DNA from: Mycolicibacterium mengxianglii
GTDB taxonomy: Bacteria; Actinomycetota; Actinomycetes; Mycobacteriales; Mycobacteriaceae
Direction: 5' to 3'
NCBI RefSeq assembly: GCF_015710575.1
Contig: NZ_CP065373.1
Coordinates: 5,580,001 to 5,644,000 of the forward strand
Length of the DNA stretch: 64,000 nt
The position numbers were made by a program, and so were the translations under genes. The notes beneath the pieces were generated by a model. That model worked only from the letters and a program-made list of their open reading frames with translations, was not told the origin of the DNA and did not search any database. Below are positions 26,241 through 34,801 of this stretch, piece after piece (the first letter of the stretch is position 1; each line of letters opens with the position of its first letter).

Positions 26241-26531
26241 CTATGGCGTTTCGACGGGGACCTTGGTGATCTGGTGGGTCAACTGATCCGCATCGACAAG
26301 GTCGGCAATCCCCCATTGCGCGGCAATCTCCTGCACGCGCGCATCAGCACCGTCCTGTGAGGTGTGGACCGAGGTGTAACTGTCGCCTCCGTACTCCAGA
26401 AACACGACGTACACCGCGTCGGGGTCGGCCACTGCGGTGGCCAACTCGCGTTCCACGATTTCGCTGATCTGTGCGTCACCGACCTCATCGGGCACGCCAA
26501 GCTCGTCAGGTGGGTTAGTACCGACGTCCAT
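26241..26531 (-). CDS. small conserved-looking protein of unknown function
   Basis: A 96-residue acidic protein (MDVGTNPPDELGVPDEVGDAQ...). The middle segment VYVVFLEYGGDSYTSVHTSQDGADARVQEIAAQWG looks like a folded alpha/beta domain, and the end is LTHQITKVPVETP. The frame opens further upstream, but ATG 26531 follows AAGGGACAGG closely and begins the acidic protein. I do not recognise the family. It is separated from the secreted hydrolase gene downstream by ~125 bases and is probably monocistronic. Confidence 0.6.
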   Translation of the reverse strand: MDVGTNPPDELGVPDEVGDAQISEIVERELATAVADPDAVYVVFLEYGGDSYTSVHTSQDGADARVQEIAAQWGIADLVDADQLTHQITKVPVETP

Positions 26532-27069
26532 ACCTGTCCCTTTCGCAGAGCAACTCGGCCATGGACAACTACCCGTTGTCGGCAATCGGTAATCTGAGCG
26601 CCGAACCGCCCAGTGAAACCGCCACCCCGGCGCATCCACCTGCAGCACGCCGACACCGGATCACGCAGCGCCACAATGCCACCCGCCGGAACAGGTGCCT
26701 GGTCGGCGTGCGACACAGTGGGTTCTGCCGCCGGCGACGATGCGCACCGCGATGCCCGGCATCGACGTCATCTCTTACTCCTCCAGCGTGCGCAACCCGC
26801 GGTACGACGAAAAGCGCGGTGTCACAACACCTTGCGTCACTTTCACGACTCTGCCTGTGTGCACCTGCGGCGCCGGTGGCGACACAGCGGCTCGGCCAGG
26901 CCGGCAGTCAGCTGCCGTGGTGGCGAAGGTGGGCTGCAGGTCCGTCGGCGGGGCTGCCCGAAGCAGTTGTGAGATGCGCAGCGTATTGCGTACAACGGGG
27001 CACGATCGGCTGCAGGGGTACTGGCGTCGCTGTCGGGGCCAGCCGACGTCAAGCGACTAGGGTTTGGAT
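26532..27069. other. gene-poor stretch of about 540 bases
   Basis: Several overlapping open frames exist on the plus strand (for example 26561-27073 and 26695-27060), but their translations are Arg/Pro/Ser-rich or lack recognisable domains, and none has a convincing ribosome-binding site. No RNA gene, clear inverted repeat or terminator was seen. It may contain the promoters of the small acidic protein gene and of the MOSC gene, or remnants of a decayed gene. Confidence 0.5.
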
Positions 27070-27899
27070 ATGACCGCCGGAACTGCAGAGCAGCTGATGC
27101 GCGTGGGCAGACTGCACCGTTACCCCGTCAAGTCGATGCTCGGCGAGTCCGTCACCACACTCGACATCGGCTACGGCGGCGCCGACGGAGATCGGCAGCT
27201 GGCCCTGATCGACCAAGAGACCGGTCGGGTGGCGAGCGCGAAACAAGCGCGCCTGTGGCGTGATCTCCTGAAGTGCAGCGCCAGCCTGGTCGACGGCGGA
27301 CGGGTGCAGGTACGCCTGCCTGACGGAACCCACGTCGCCTCCGATCAGGACGGCTTCGACGAGGCGCTGTCCCGGCTGCTGTCGCGACCTGTCCGGCTGG
27401 CGGACCACCGCCCGAGGGCGCCAGTGTGGAACGCGCCGATCCCGAGCAGGTTCTCCAGCAAGGCCTCGACGCCGAGGTCGACGCGCCACTGCTCGAGTTG
27501 GCCGAGGGCTCGCCGGGCGACTCGTTCGTCGACCTCGCGCCCTTGCACGTGATCACCTCCGCGACGCTGGAACGTATCGGCACCGAGGAAGAGCGCTACC
27601 GACCCAACATCGTGATCGCCACGCCTCCCGGTTACCCCCCGTACGCCGAGAACGAGTGGACTCACCGCATCCTCACCATCGGCACCACGCAGCTCAGAGG
27701 AATGGGCCCTACGCCACGATGCGTGATACCCACCCTCGAGCAGGGCGACCTGGGTCGGGCCCCGCATGCCCTGCGCACTCCGACCGCCGAGAACCGCGTC
27801 GAATCCTTCGGCTTGGGACGGCTGCCGTGCGCCGGCGCGTACTTCGAAGTGGTCGCCGAGGGCACCATCTCAGTCGGAGACGAGATCTCCCTCGACTGA
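27070..27899 (+). pseudogene. MOSC-domain protein interrupted by a single-base deletion
   Basis: The first frame (from ATG 27070) encodes a MOSC N-terminal beta-barrel (VGRLHRYPVKSMLGESVTTLDI, GDRQLALIDQETGRVASAKQ). Near 27411-27414 it shifts into nonsense. Inserting one base in the CCC run links it to the second frame, which reads the MOSC domain proper (FVDLAPLHVITSATLERIG, YRPNIVIATPPGY, PTPRCVIPTLEQGDL, ending GTISVGDEISLD) to the stop at 27899. The joined protein is ~276 residues, normal for YcbX/MOSC proteins that bind molybdenum-cofactor-type sulfur carriers. It is either a sequencing error or a recent pseudogene. Confidence 0.82.
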
Positions 27900-27989
27900 G
27901 CAGGCGGCACAGCCCCTCCGCCGCTCACGCGCCATCATCGGGCGTCGGATTGGCGCTTGGTGTTTGGGGGCTCTAAGTTTCCTGACGTG

Positions 27990-28985
27990 ATGTCCTCAGC
28001 TGGTGGCACCGTCGCACGTTGGATCTCCCCCTTCCTGGCGGTCGCGGCCGTCGCCGGCATGGGTGGGTCCGCTGACCCCGTCCAGGTCGATCCCGCCCCG
28101 GCGATACGGCTGGTCTCCGAGGCCAACCCGCTGGTCGGAAGGCCTTTCTACGTCAATCCTGATTCGAAGGGGATGCGCGCTGCACAGGGCGATCCGAATC
28201 CCCTGTTGGCCGCCGTCGTCAACACGCCCACGGCGTACTGGATGGACCACCTGTCCACCCCGGCGGTGGACGCGAAGTACATCGCCACGGCACAGGCCGC
28301 CGGCACCATGCCGATCCTGGCTCTGTATGGCATCCCGAATCGCGACTGCGGCAGCTTCGCCGCGGGCGGGTTCGGATCGGCCGGCGCCTATCGAGGGTGG
28401 ATCGACGGCGTCGCCGCCGCCATCGGCACCGGACCGGCCGCGGTCATCCTCGAACCTGACGCGCTCGCGATGGCCGACTGCCTCTCCGGCGACCAGCGCC
28501 AGGAACGCTTCGACTTGATCCGCTACGCCGTCGACACGCTGACTCGCAACCCGGCCACGGCCGTGTACATCGACGGTGGGCACTCTCGTTGGGTGAGCGT
28601 CGAGGAAATGGCCGCGCGCCTCAATCAGGTCGGTGTGGACAAGGCCCGAGGGTTCAGCCTCAACACGGCGAACTTTTTCACCACCGAAGAAGAAATCGGC
28701 TACGGCGAAGCGATTTCCGGACTCACCAATGGCGCAAACTACGTGATCGACACCTCGCGCAACGGCGCAGGCCCAGTCGAGGGCGACCCGCTGTACTGGT
28801 GCAATCCCAGCGGACGAGCACTGGGCGTGCCACCCACCACCGCCACCGCGGGCCCACACGCCGACGCCTACCTCTGGGTCAAGCGCCCCGGTGAATCCGA
28901 CGGATCCTGTGGCCGCGGGGACCCCGGAGCGGGCCGATTCGTGAATCAATACGCCGTCGATCTGGCCCGCAACGCCGGCTGGTAG
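27990..28985 (+). CDS. glycoside hydrolase family 6 (cellulase) with signal peptide
   Basis: A ~331-residue secreted GH6 enzyme similar in organisation to mycobacterial CelA1. The signal peptide is WISPFLAVAAVAGMGG. The catalytic domain shows PFYVNPDSKGMRAAQ, ALYGIPNRDCGSFAAGGF, the proton-donor region VILEPDALAMADC, YIDGGHSRWVS, YVIDTSRNGAGP and the substrate-binding YLWVKRPGESDGSC. It should cleave beta-1,4-glucan (cellulose or cellulose-like polymer) outside the cell. ATG 27990 is chosen; a GTG three bases earlier is possible. No carbohydrate-binding module is fused. Confidence 0.93.
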   Translation: MSSAGGTVARWISPFLAVAAVAGMGGSADPVQVDPAPAIRLVSEANPLVGRPFYVNPDSKGMRAAQGDPNPLLAAVVNTPTAYWMDHLSTPAVDAKYIATAQAAGTMPILALYGIPNRDCGSFAAGGFGSAGAYRGWIDGVAAAIGTGPAAVILEPDALAMADCLSGDQRQERFDLIRYAVDTLTRNPATAVYIDGGHSRWVSVEEMAARLNQVGVDKARGFSLNTANFFTTEEEIGYGEAISGLTNGANYVIDTSRNGAGPVEGDPLYWCNPSGRALGVPPTTATAGPHADAYLWVKRPGESDGSCGRGDPGAGRFVNQYAVDLARNAGW

Positions 28986-29206
28986 GGACTGCCTGTCCGG
29001 TTGGGCGGCCCGGAGCTTGAAACGGCCTACCCTCGATAGTTCCCACTTCCTGGGTTGAGAACGCATTCCGGCGGTATCGTGGCCGTGTTCCCCTGCCCGC
29101 AATCGCTGACGAGTCGGGTGCACCAGTAGCTCGTGCGTGACGTGAGTTATTGCCCTTCAACACTATTCAGTCCCCCCGCCGCGGCCTGACCAGAAGGGAG
29201 CCGGCC

Positions 29207-29611
29207 ATGCCGGTCACCGACATCACTTTGCTGCGCGGCCGGACACCCGAACAGCTCACCGATATTGCCGATGCCGTGCAGGATGCGCTCGTGTCCGAGT
29301 TCGGCATTCCCGCCGAAGACCGGTTTCAGGTCATCCATCAGTGCGAGCGCCATGAGCTCATCTATGACCGCACCTTCATGGGCGGACCGAGAACCGACGG
29401 GTTCGTGATGATCCGGGTGGTCGTCGGCAAGGAGCGGCCGTTAGAGGCCAAGCGTGCGTTCTTCGCCACCGTCGTGAGCAATCTGGGAAAGCGCGCGGGC
29501 GTCGCCGCCGAAGATGTCTTCATCATGCTCGACTCGGTGAGCATCGACAACCTGTCCGCCGCCGGCGGCCGCCCGTTCGACCCACCGCACCTGCGTGAGC
29601 CCGGCCACTAG
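29207..29611 (+). CDS. tautomerase family protein
   Basis: A 134-residue protein of the 4-oxalocrotonate tautomerase superfamily (Tautomerase_2-like, double length). The mature N-terminus would be Pro (MPVTDITLLRGRTPEQL), the catalytic residue of the family. Further motifs are FGIPAEDRFQVIHQ, YDRTFMGGPRTDGFVMI and EDVFIMLDSVSIDNLS. AAGGGAG lies seven bases upstream of ATG 29207, deciding the start against a longer open frame. The substrate is unknown; such proteins tautomerise enol or oxo acids. Confidence 0.9.
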   Translation: MPVTDITLLRGRTPEQLTDIADAVQDALVSEFGIPAEDRFQVIHQCERHELIYDRTFMGGPRTDGFVMIRVVVGKERPLEAKRAFFATVVSNLGKRAGVAAEDVFIMLDSVSIDNLSAAGGRPFDPPHLREPGH

Positions 29612-29664
29612 CCACGTCACAATCAGAGCCCCACCGGTTCATCTTCGCCGGCGAGTGCGGCGTC

Positions 29665-29985
29665 TCAGTTCTGCGGCACCTCGATGTCGGAGAACAACAC
29701 GCGGACCCCACCCGTGGAGAGTTGCCCCATGGCCGTGAAGAACGCCTGCGCTTCCGGCGTGGCCACGGCCTCGCTGGCGGTCGCGTAGTCGGGGAAGTAC
29801 AGGTCGATCATGCGGTAGGCGGGAGTCGGACTGCCGTCTTCCTTGGGCCATACCTTCGAGGCTTCCATCCGAACATAGCCCGGAATGCGACGCGCGGCCT
29901 CCAATTGTTCTGTGACGTAAGAACTCTCGAATTCCTCTGGCGCTGTGGGGTTGTCATATATGACGGTGAGCTTCGTTTCCGACAT
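29665..29985 (-). CDS. EthD family protein
   Basis: A 106-residue single-domain EthD/dimeric alpha-beta-barrel protein (LTVIYDNPTAPEEFESSYVT, then IPGYVRMEASKVWPKEDGSP and FPDYATASEAVATPEAQAF). The ATG at 29985 follows AGAGG by seven bases. It converges with the tautomerase gene. No catalytic role can be given; it is more divergent than the EthD protein at 2507-2797. Confidence 0.82.
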   Translation of the reverse strand: MSETKLTVIYDNPTAPEEFESSYVTEQLEAARRIPGYVRMEASKVWPKEDGSPTPAYRMIDLYFPDYATASEAVATPEAQAFFTAMGQLSTGGVRVLFSDIEVPQN

Positions 29986-30204
29986 GAGTGTGCCTCTCTG
30001 TCAATTGGTCGTTCACTGTGCAGTGTGCAATGCGGTACGCGGTGGGTCAACCGGTGAGCCGCGGGTAGACCGACACCGCCCGTGACGACGCGGGGCGCTC
30101 TCGCAGGCCGAGTGGTTGCGCTCACCAACCAAACCTCATACGCCGCAACGTCGTAGCGTCACGACCCGCACCGGTGCCGGCCCGCACCCAGGAGGGACAC
30201 CGCC

Positions 30205-31869
30205 CTACAACTCTGTGACACGCCCGTTGTCGACCTGCCACCTACGGTCCAGCCGGACGTTCTGCAACATCCGGCGGTCGTGCGTCACCAACAACAACGC
30301 ACCGTCATAGGATTCGAGCGCCTCTTCCAGCTGCTCGATGGCGGCCAGGTCAAGATGGTTCGTCGGCTCATCGAGAACCAACACATTCGTGCCACGGGCC
30401 TGCAGCAAGGCAAGGCCGGCACGGGTCCGCTCACCGGGCGAGAGCTCGTCGACCACGCGTTCCACATGGTCGGCACCCAGCCCGAATTTCGCAAGAAGGG
30501 TCCGCACATCGGCGGTCGACCACGACGGTACCCACCCCTCGAACCGATCGACGAGGCGCTCCTGTCCGGTGAAATCAATACGCGCCTGGTCGATTTCGCC
30601 GATGGCGACGTTGGCACCCAAGCTCGCGCGACCCTCGTCGGGCTGCGTGCGGCCCAGGAGCAGCCGTAGCAGTGTCGACTTTCCCGCCCCGTTTGGGCCG
30701 ATGATGCCGATCCGCTCGCCGGCATCCACCTGGAGCGACACCGGTCCGAGAACGAACTCACCTTGTCGCACAACGGCATTGTCCAGTGTTGCCACCACCG
30801 AACTCGATCGTGGAGCGGATCCGATGGTGAATTCGAGGGTCCATTCTTTACGAGGTTCGACCACCTCCTCCAGGCGGGCGATTCGGCTCTCCATCTGACG
30901 CACCTTCTGCGCCTGCTTCTCACTTGACTCGCTGGCGGCGCGGCGACGGATCTTGTCGTTGTCGGGAGCCTTGCGCATGGCGTTGCGGACGCCCTGGCTC
31001 GACCATTCGCGTTGGGTGCGTGCGCGGGCCACGAGGTCGGCCTTCTTCTCGGCGAACTCGTCATACTCTTCGCGCCGGTGTCGGCGACCGACCTCCCGCT
31101 CTTCGAGGTAGCTTTCGTACCCGCCGCCGAAGACGGTGTTGGTGTTCTGTGCCAAATCCAGTTCGAGGACGCGGGTGACGGTGCGTGCCAGGAACTCTCG
31201 ATCATGGCTGACCAGCACCACACCGCCACGAAGATCGCCGACGAACTGCTCCAGCCGGGCGAGTCCGTCCAGGTCGAGATCGTTGGTCGGCTCATCGAGC
31301 AAGACGATGTCGAACCGCGACACGAGCAAAGCGGCCAATCCCACCCGCGCCGCCTGCCCGCCCGACAAGTCCGTCATCAGAGTCGATTCCGGTCGCACCG
31401 CGTCGGAGCCCAGACCCAGGTCGGCCAGGACCGCCGGCAACCGTTCGTCGAGGTCCGCCGCCCCGGTAGCGAGCCAGTGATCCAGCGCGGCGGAGTAGGC
31501 GTCGGCCGGATCCGTCTCCGACGGGCTCTGGGGCGGGTCTGCCAAGGCGGCAGCCGCCGCTTCCATGGCCCGCGTCGCTTCGGCGCAGCCCGAACGCCGC
31601 GCGATGTACTCGGTGACAGTTTCTCCGGGGACCCGTTCATGCTCCTGGGGCAGCCACCCGACGAACGCGTCAGCCGGAGCAAGGCTGACCGTACCCTCGA
31701 GTGGCTCGAGATCGCCCGCCAGAATTCGCAGCAGTGTGCTTTTGCCTGCGCCGTTAGCGCCGACGATACCGATCACATCACCCGGGGCGACGGTCACGTC
31801 GAGCCCTTCGAAGAGGGTGCGATGGGCGAACCCGCCGGCCACATTCTTCGCGACAAGCGTTGCGGTCAT
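30205..31869 (-). CDS. ABC-F family ATP-binding protein
   Basis: A ~554-residue protein with two ABC ATPase domains and no membrane segment. Domain 1 has Walker A GANGAGKST, LSGGQAARVGLA and LLDEPTNDLDLDG; domain 2 has GPNGAGKST, LSPGERTRAGLALLQ and VLDEPTNHLDL. Between them is the charged P-site-tRNA-interaction-type linker, rich in Arg and Lys (EEREVGRRHRREEYDEFAEKKADLV). ABC-F proteins act on the ribosome, in translation control or antibiotic protection. ATG 31869 starts the conserved domain. A resistance role is possible but not shown. Confidence 0.9.
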   Translation of the reverse strand: MTATLVAKNVAGGFAHRTLFEGLDVTVAPGDVIGIVGANGAGKSTLLRILAGDLEPLEGTVSLAPADAFVGWLPQEHERVPGETVTEYIARRSGCAEATRAMEAAAAALADPPQSPSETDPADAYSAALDHWLATGAADLDERLPAVLADLGLGSDAVRPESTLMTDLSGGQAARVGLAALLVSRFDIVLLDEPTNDLDLDGLARLEQFVGDLRGGVVLVSHDREFLARTVTRVLELDLAQNTNTVFGGGYESYLEEREVGRRHRREEYDEFAEKKADLVARARTQREWSSQGVRNAMRKAPDNDKIRRRAASESSEKQAQKVRQMESRIARLEEVVEPRKEWTLEFTIGSAPRSSSVVATLDNAVVRQGEFVLGPVSLQVDAGERIGIIGPNGAGKSTLLRLLLGRTQPDEGRASLGANVAIGEIDQARIDFTGQERLVDRFEGWVPSWSTADVRTLLAKFGLGADHVERVVDELSPGERTRAGLALLQARGTNVLVLDEPTNHLDLAAIEQLEEALESYDGALLLVTHDRRMLQNVRLDRRWQVDNGRVTEL

Positions 31870-31953
31870 CGTTCTATCGTTGCACCCCTGCGCCCCCGCT
31901 TTGCGCCGGGCGAGGGCCGGTCCATCCCCCCGGACGGCCGATCGTGGGCACAC

Positions 31954-32665
31954 TCATCCGGCGATGCTCCCGCCGCCATCAGCCCGAAGGACCTGGCCGG
32001 TGATGTAGCCGGCATCCTCGTCGATCAGGGCGACGATGGCGTGCGCGATCTCACGTGGTGTCCCGACGCGTCGCATCGGGAGGTTCTCCAGGAAACGGGC
32101 TTCGCGTTCCGAACCAGTCGGACTGCGCTCGCGGTACAACTCGGTTTCGGTGGGCCCCGGCGCCACGGCGTTGACCGTGATTCCCGTTGTCGCCAGGCTC
32201 GTTGGCCCAAATCCGGGTGCACGCCTCCAGCGCCGCCTTGGCCGCCGCGTAGGGCGTGCGTTCGGGGGTTCCGAGGGTGGTCAGGCTGGTGACGTTGACG
32301 ATGCGGCCCCAGCCCGCGGCCAGCATCCCCGGCAGTGCCGCCTGAACCACCTGAACGGCGACGCGCACGTTCACGTCGTAGGTGTCGAACAGGTGATCAA
32401 GATCGATCGATCCGATACGGCCGAAACGGACGAAGCCGACATTGTTGACCACCGCTTCGATCGGCCCCACCGCGAGGACCGCGTCCAGGACCTCGGCAGT
32501 GACGGCGCGGTCGGCGAGGTCAACCTCGTAGAACTCGCCTGGAAAGTCGTCCGGCCGGCTGCGTGCGAGGCCGACCGGGATATTGCCCGCAAGGGAGACT
32601 CGGTCGGCAACAGCGCGACCGATCCCCTCCGACGCGCCGGTGATGAGTATTCGTCGTGGTGACAT
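31954..32665 (-). pseudogene. SDR oxidoreductase interrupted by a single-base insertion
   Basis: The N-terminal frame (from ATG 32665) is a good SDR: ILITGASEGIGRAVADRV, VVNNVGFVRFG, IVNVTSLTTLG and the active site YAAAK. After TRIWANE it becomes nonsense. The other frame continues as LATTGITVNAVAPGPTETELYRERSP and ends DEDAGYITGQVLRADGGGSIAG at 31954, a perfect SDR C-terminus. Removing one base (the extra base near 32194-32200) joins them into 236 residues, normal for the family. It diverges from a LysR gene that is also frameshifted. Confidence 0.82.
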
Positions 32666-32777
32666 GGTGTCTCCTTTTGTCGACCGTCCTGGCGATCACC
32701 TCAACGTCGTGGCGGGACTATTTCGCATACCTGCGTCGATATAGGTGTATGTCGTCTACCGCATGCCCGGAGTACCG

Positions 32778-33649
32778 ATGCCGACGTTGTCGCAGCTGAA
32801 CTCGTTCCTGGCGGTGGTCGACGAGGGTGGTTTCACCGCCGCCAGTCTGCGGCTGGAGATGTCACAGCCTGCGGTCAGTCGCGCCGTTGCCACGTTGGAG
32901 AAAGAGTTGGGCGTTGCGTTGCTGATCCGCGGCCGTGGACGCCCGTCATTGACCGACGCCGGTACACGCGCGCTGGTGCACGCGCGCGAGGCGGTGCGGC
33001 AGCTGACCTTGCTGCAGACCGAGACCGCCATCGCTGGTGAGGTCGCCGGAACGTTGAGCCTGGCGAGCCTACCGAGCGTCACCGCAACCCTCATCGCACC
33101 GCAGCTGCGGAAATTCACCGCCCGCTATCCGGCGGTGACCGTTCGCTTGCTGGAAGGCAGCGAGCAGGAAGTGCGGGACTGGCTCGACCAGGGCGCCGCC
33201 GAGGCGGGGGTGGTCAGCCTCCCGGTCACGGGCCTCGACGCCGCGGTCCTCGGTGACCAGGACCTGGTTGCGGTGCTGCCCGCGGACCACCGGCTGGCCG
33301 GCTGGGATGAGGTCGACTACGCGAGTTGGCCAAGGAACCCTTCGTCCGCTCGACCGGTGGCTGCGCCGAGGTGTTCATGCCCGTTGCGCGTCGGGCCGGG
33401 GTCACCTTCGACGTGGCATTCGAGGCGCGCGGGATGTCCGCGGTACTCGAGATCGTCCGCGCCGGCCTCGGAGTGAGCATTCTGCCCGTCGCCGGGCTGC
33501 CCGAACTTCCCGAGGACATCGTGGTCCGTCCGTTGATCCCCAGGACCGTTCGCTCACTCGGCGTCGCGATCTCGGCCAGCGCGTCGACCCCGGCGCGAGC
33601 GTTCCTGGATCAGATCGCCTCCGCGAACGCTGAGTCCCATTATCGGTGA
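32778..33649 (+). pseudogene. LysR-family regulator interrupted by a single-base deletion
   Basis: The first frame (ATG 32778, preceded by CGGAG) encodes a LysR winged helix (LNSFLAVVDEGGFTAASLRLEMSQPAVSRAVATLEKELGV) and the first part of the effector domain. Near 33321-33327 it shifts. One inserted base links to the frame LAKEPFVRSTGGCAEVFMPVARRAGV and on to ILPVAGLPELPEDIVVRPL, ending at 33649, giving ~290 residues, normal for LysR. It is divergent from the frameshifted SDR, its probable target. Confidence 0.82.
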
Positions 33650-33753
33650 CACGAGACCGGCCCGACGGGCTCCTCGTCTGCTGGTGGGGTGACCGCGCGT
33701 TAGTGTCTTTTGTCGGCCTTAAAGAACAAGCCGGCAGAAAAGATGAGCAATTC

Positions 33754-34785
33754 ATGACCGCAGCAGCAGAAACGTCGGCACTCGAAGCACGGGTCGGCCA
33801 CTACTACCAGATGGACGGCACCTACCTGGTCGGCCGCGAGAAGGTGCGCGAGTACGCCCGCGCAGTGCAGGACTATCACCCCGCTCACTGGGATGTCGCC
33901 GCCGCCGCGGAGCTGGGCTATTCGGGCCTGGTGGCGCCGCTGACGTTCACGTCGGCGCCGGGCATGTCCTGCAATCGCCGCATGTTCGAATCGGTGGTCG
34001 TCGGTTACGACACCTACCTGCAGACCGAAGAGGTCTTCGAGCAACACCGCCCGATCGTCGCGGGCGACGAACTCCACGTCGACGTCGAGCTGACGTCGGT
34101 GCGCCGGATTGCCGGCAGAGACCTGATCACCGTGACCAACACCTTCACCGACACCGCCGGCGAGCGCGTGCACACCCTGCACACCACCGTCGTCGGGGTC
34201 ACTGCCGAGGATCTCGATCCGACGATCAAGACGGCCGTACAGAACGCGATGATGCACGACGTGGACTTCTCCGCGGTCAGTGAATCCGGCGATACGTATG
34301 AGAAGACGGTGCGCCCCGCGGGCGAGGTCCGATTCGCCGACGGAGGCACGACCCGCACGCCGGGGACGCCGTCCTTCGATGACGTGAAGGTCGGCGACGA
34401 GCTACCGGCGCACCACACTCGGCTGTCGCGTGGCGACCTCGTGAACTATGCCGGTGTCGCCGGCGACGCAAACCCGATCCACTGGGACGAAGACATCGCC
34501 AAGCTGGCCGGGCTGCCCGACGTGATCGCCCACGGCATGCTCACCATGGGCTTGGGTGCCGGATTCGTCTCCGCGTGGTCGGGCGACCCCGGGGCCGTCA
34601 CCCGCTACGCGGTGCGACTGTCGGCACCCGCGATCGTCTCGGCCAAGGAGGGCGCCGACATCGAATTCGGCGGCCGGATCAAGTCGCTGGACCCGGAGAC
34701 CCGCACCGGTGTCGTCGTGGTCTCGGCGAAGTCCGACGGCCGGAAGATCTTCGGTCTGGCGACGTTGAACGTCCGCTTCGGCTGA
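33754..34785 (+). CDS. fused HadA/HadB-type MaoC (double hot-dog) dehydratase
   Basis: A 343-residue protein with two hot-dog domains. The N-terminal half is of the FAS1-DH type (GREKVREYARAVQDYHPAHWDVAAAAELGYSGLVAPLTF). The C-terminal half carries the hydratase-2 motif (YAGVAGDANPIHWDEDIAKLAGLPDVIAHGMLTMG, with Asp and His at the active site). Such fusions match the mycobacterial (3R)-hydroxyacyl-ACP dehydratase HadA/HadB arrangement and Rv0216/Rv0241c-like proteins. It would dehydrate 3-hydroxyacyl thioesters. ATG 33754 starts the conserved protein; upstream sequence is in an unlikely frame. Confidence 0.88.
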   Translation: MTAAAETSALEARVGHYYQMDGTYLVGREKVREYARAVQDYHPAHWDVAAAAELGYSGLVAPLTFTSAPGMSCNRRMFESVVVGYDTYLQTEEVFEQHRPIVAGDELHVDVELTSVRRIAGRDLITVTNTFTDTAGERVHTLHTTVVGVTAEDLDPTIKTAVQNAMMHDVDFSAVSESGDTYEKTVRPAGEVRFADGGTTRTPGTPSFDDVKVGDELPAHHTRLSRGDLVNYAGVAGDANPIHWDEDIAKLAGLPDVIAHGMLTMGLGAGFVSAWSGDPGAVTRYAVRLSAPAIVSAKEGADIEFGGRIKSLDPETRTGVVVVSAKSDGRKIFGLATLNVRFG

Positions 34786-34801
34786 CCCTGCCGAACGACG
34801 T

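Noticed and set aside
26561..27073. Overlapping plus-strand open frames in the 540-base gap
   Set aside because: No ribosome-binding site, no recognisable domain and low-complexity composition.
29986..30204. Possible small gene between the EthD and ABC-F genes
   Set aside because: Short frames only, with no ribosome-binding site or recognisable product.
33742..33756. Four-codon ORF overlapping the HadAB start
   Set aside because: Too short to evaluate; it could be chance in a region without a good ribosome-binding site.
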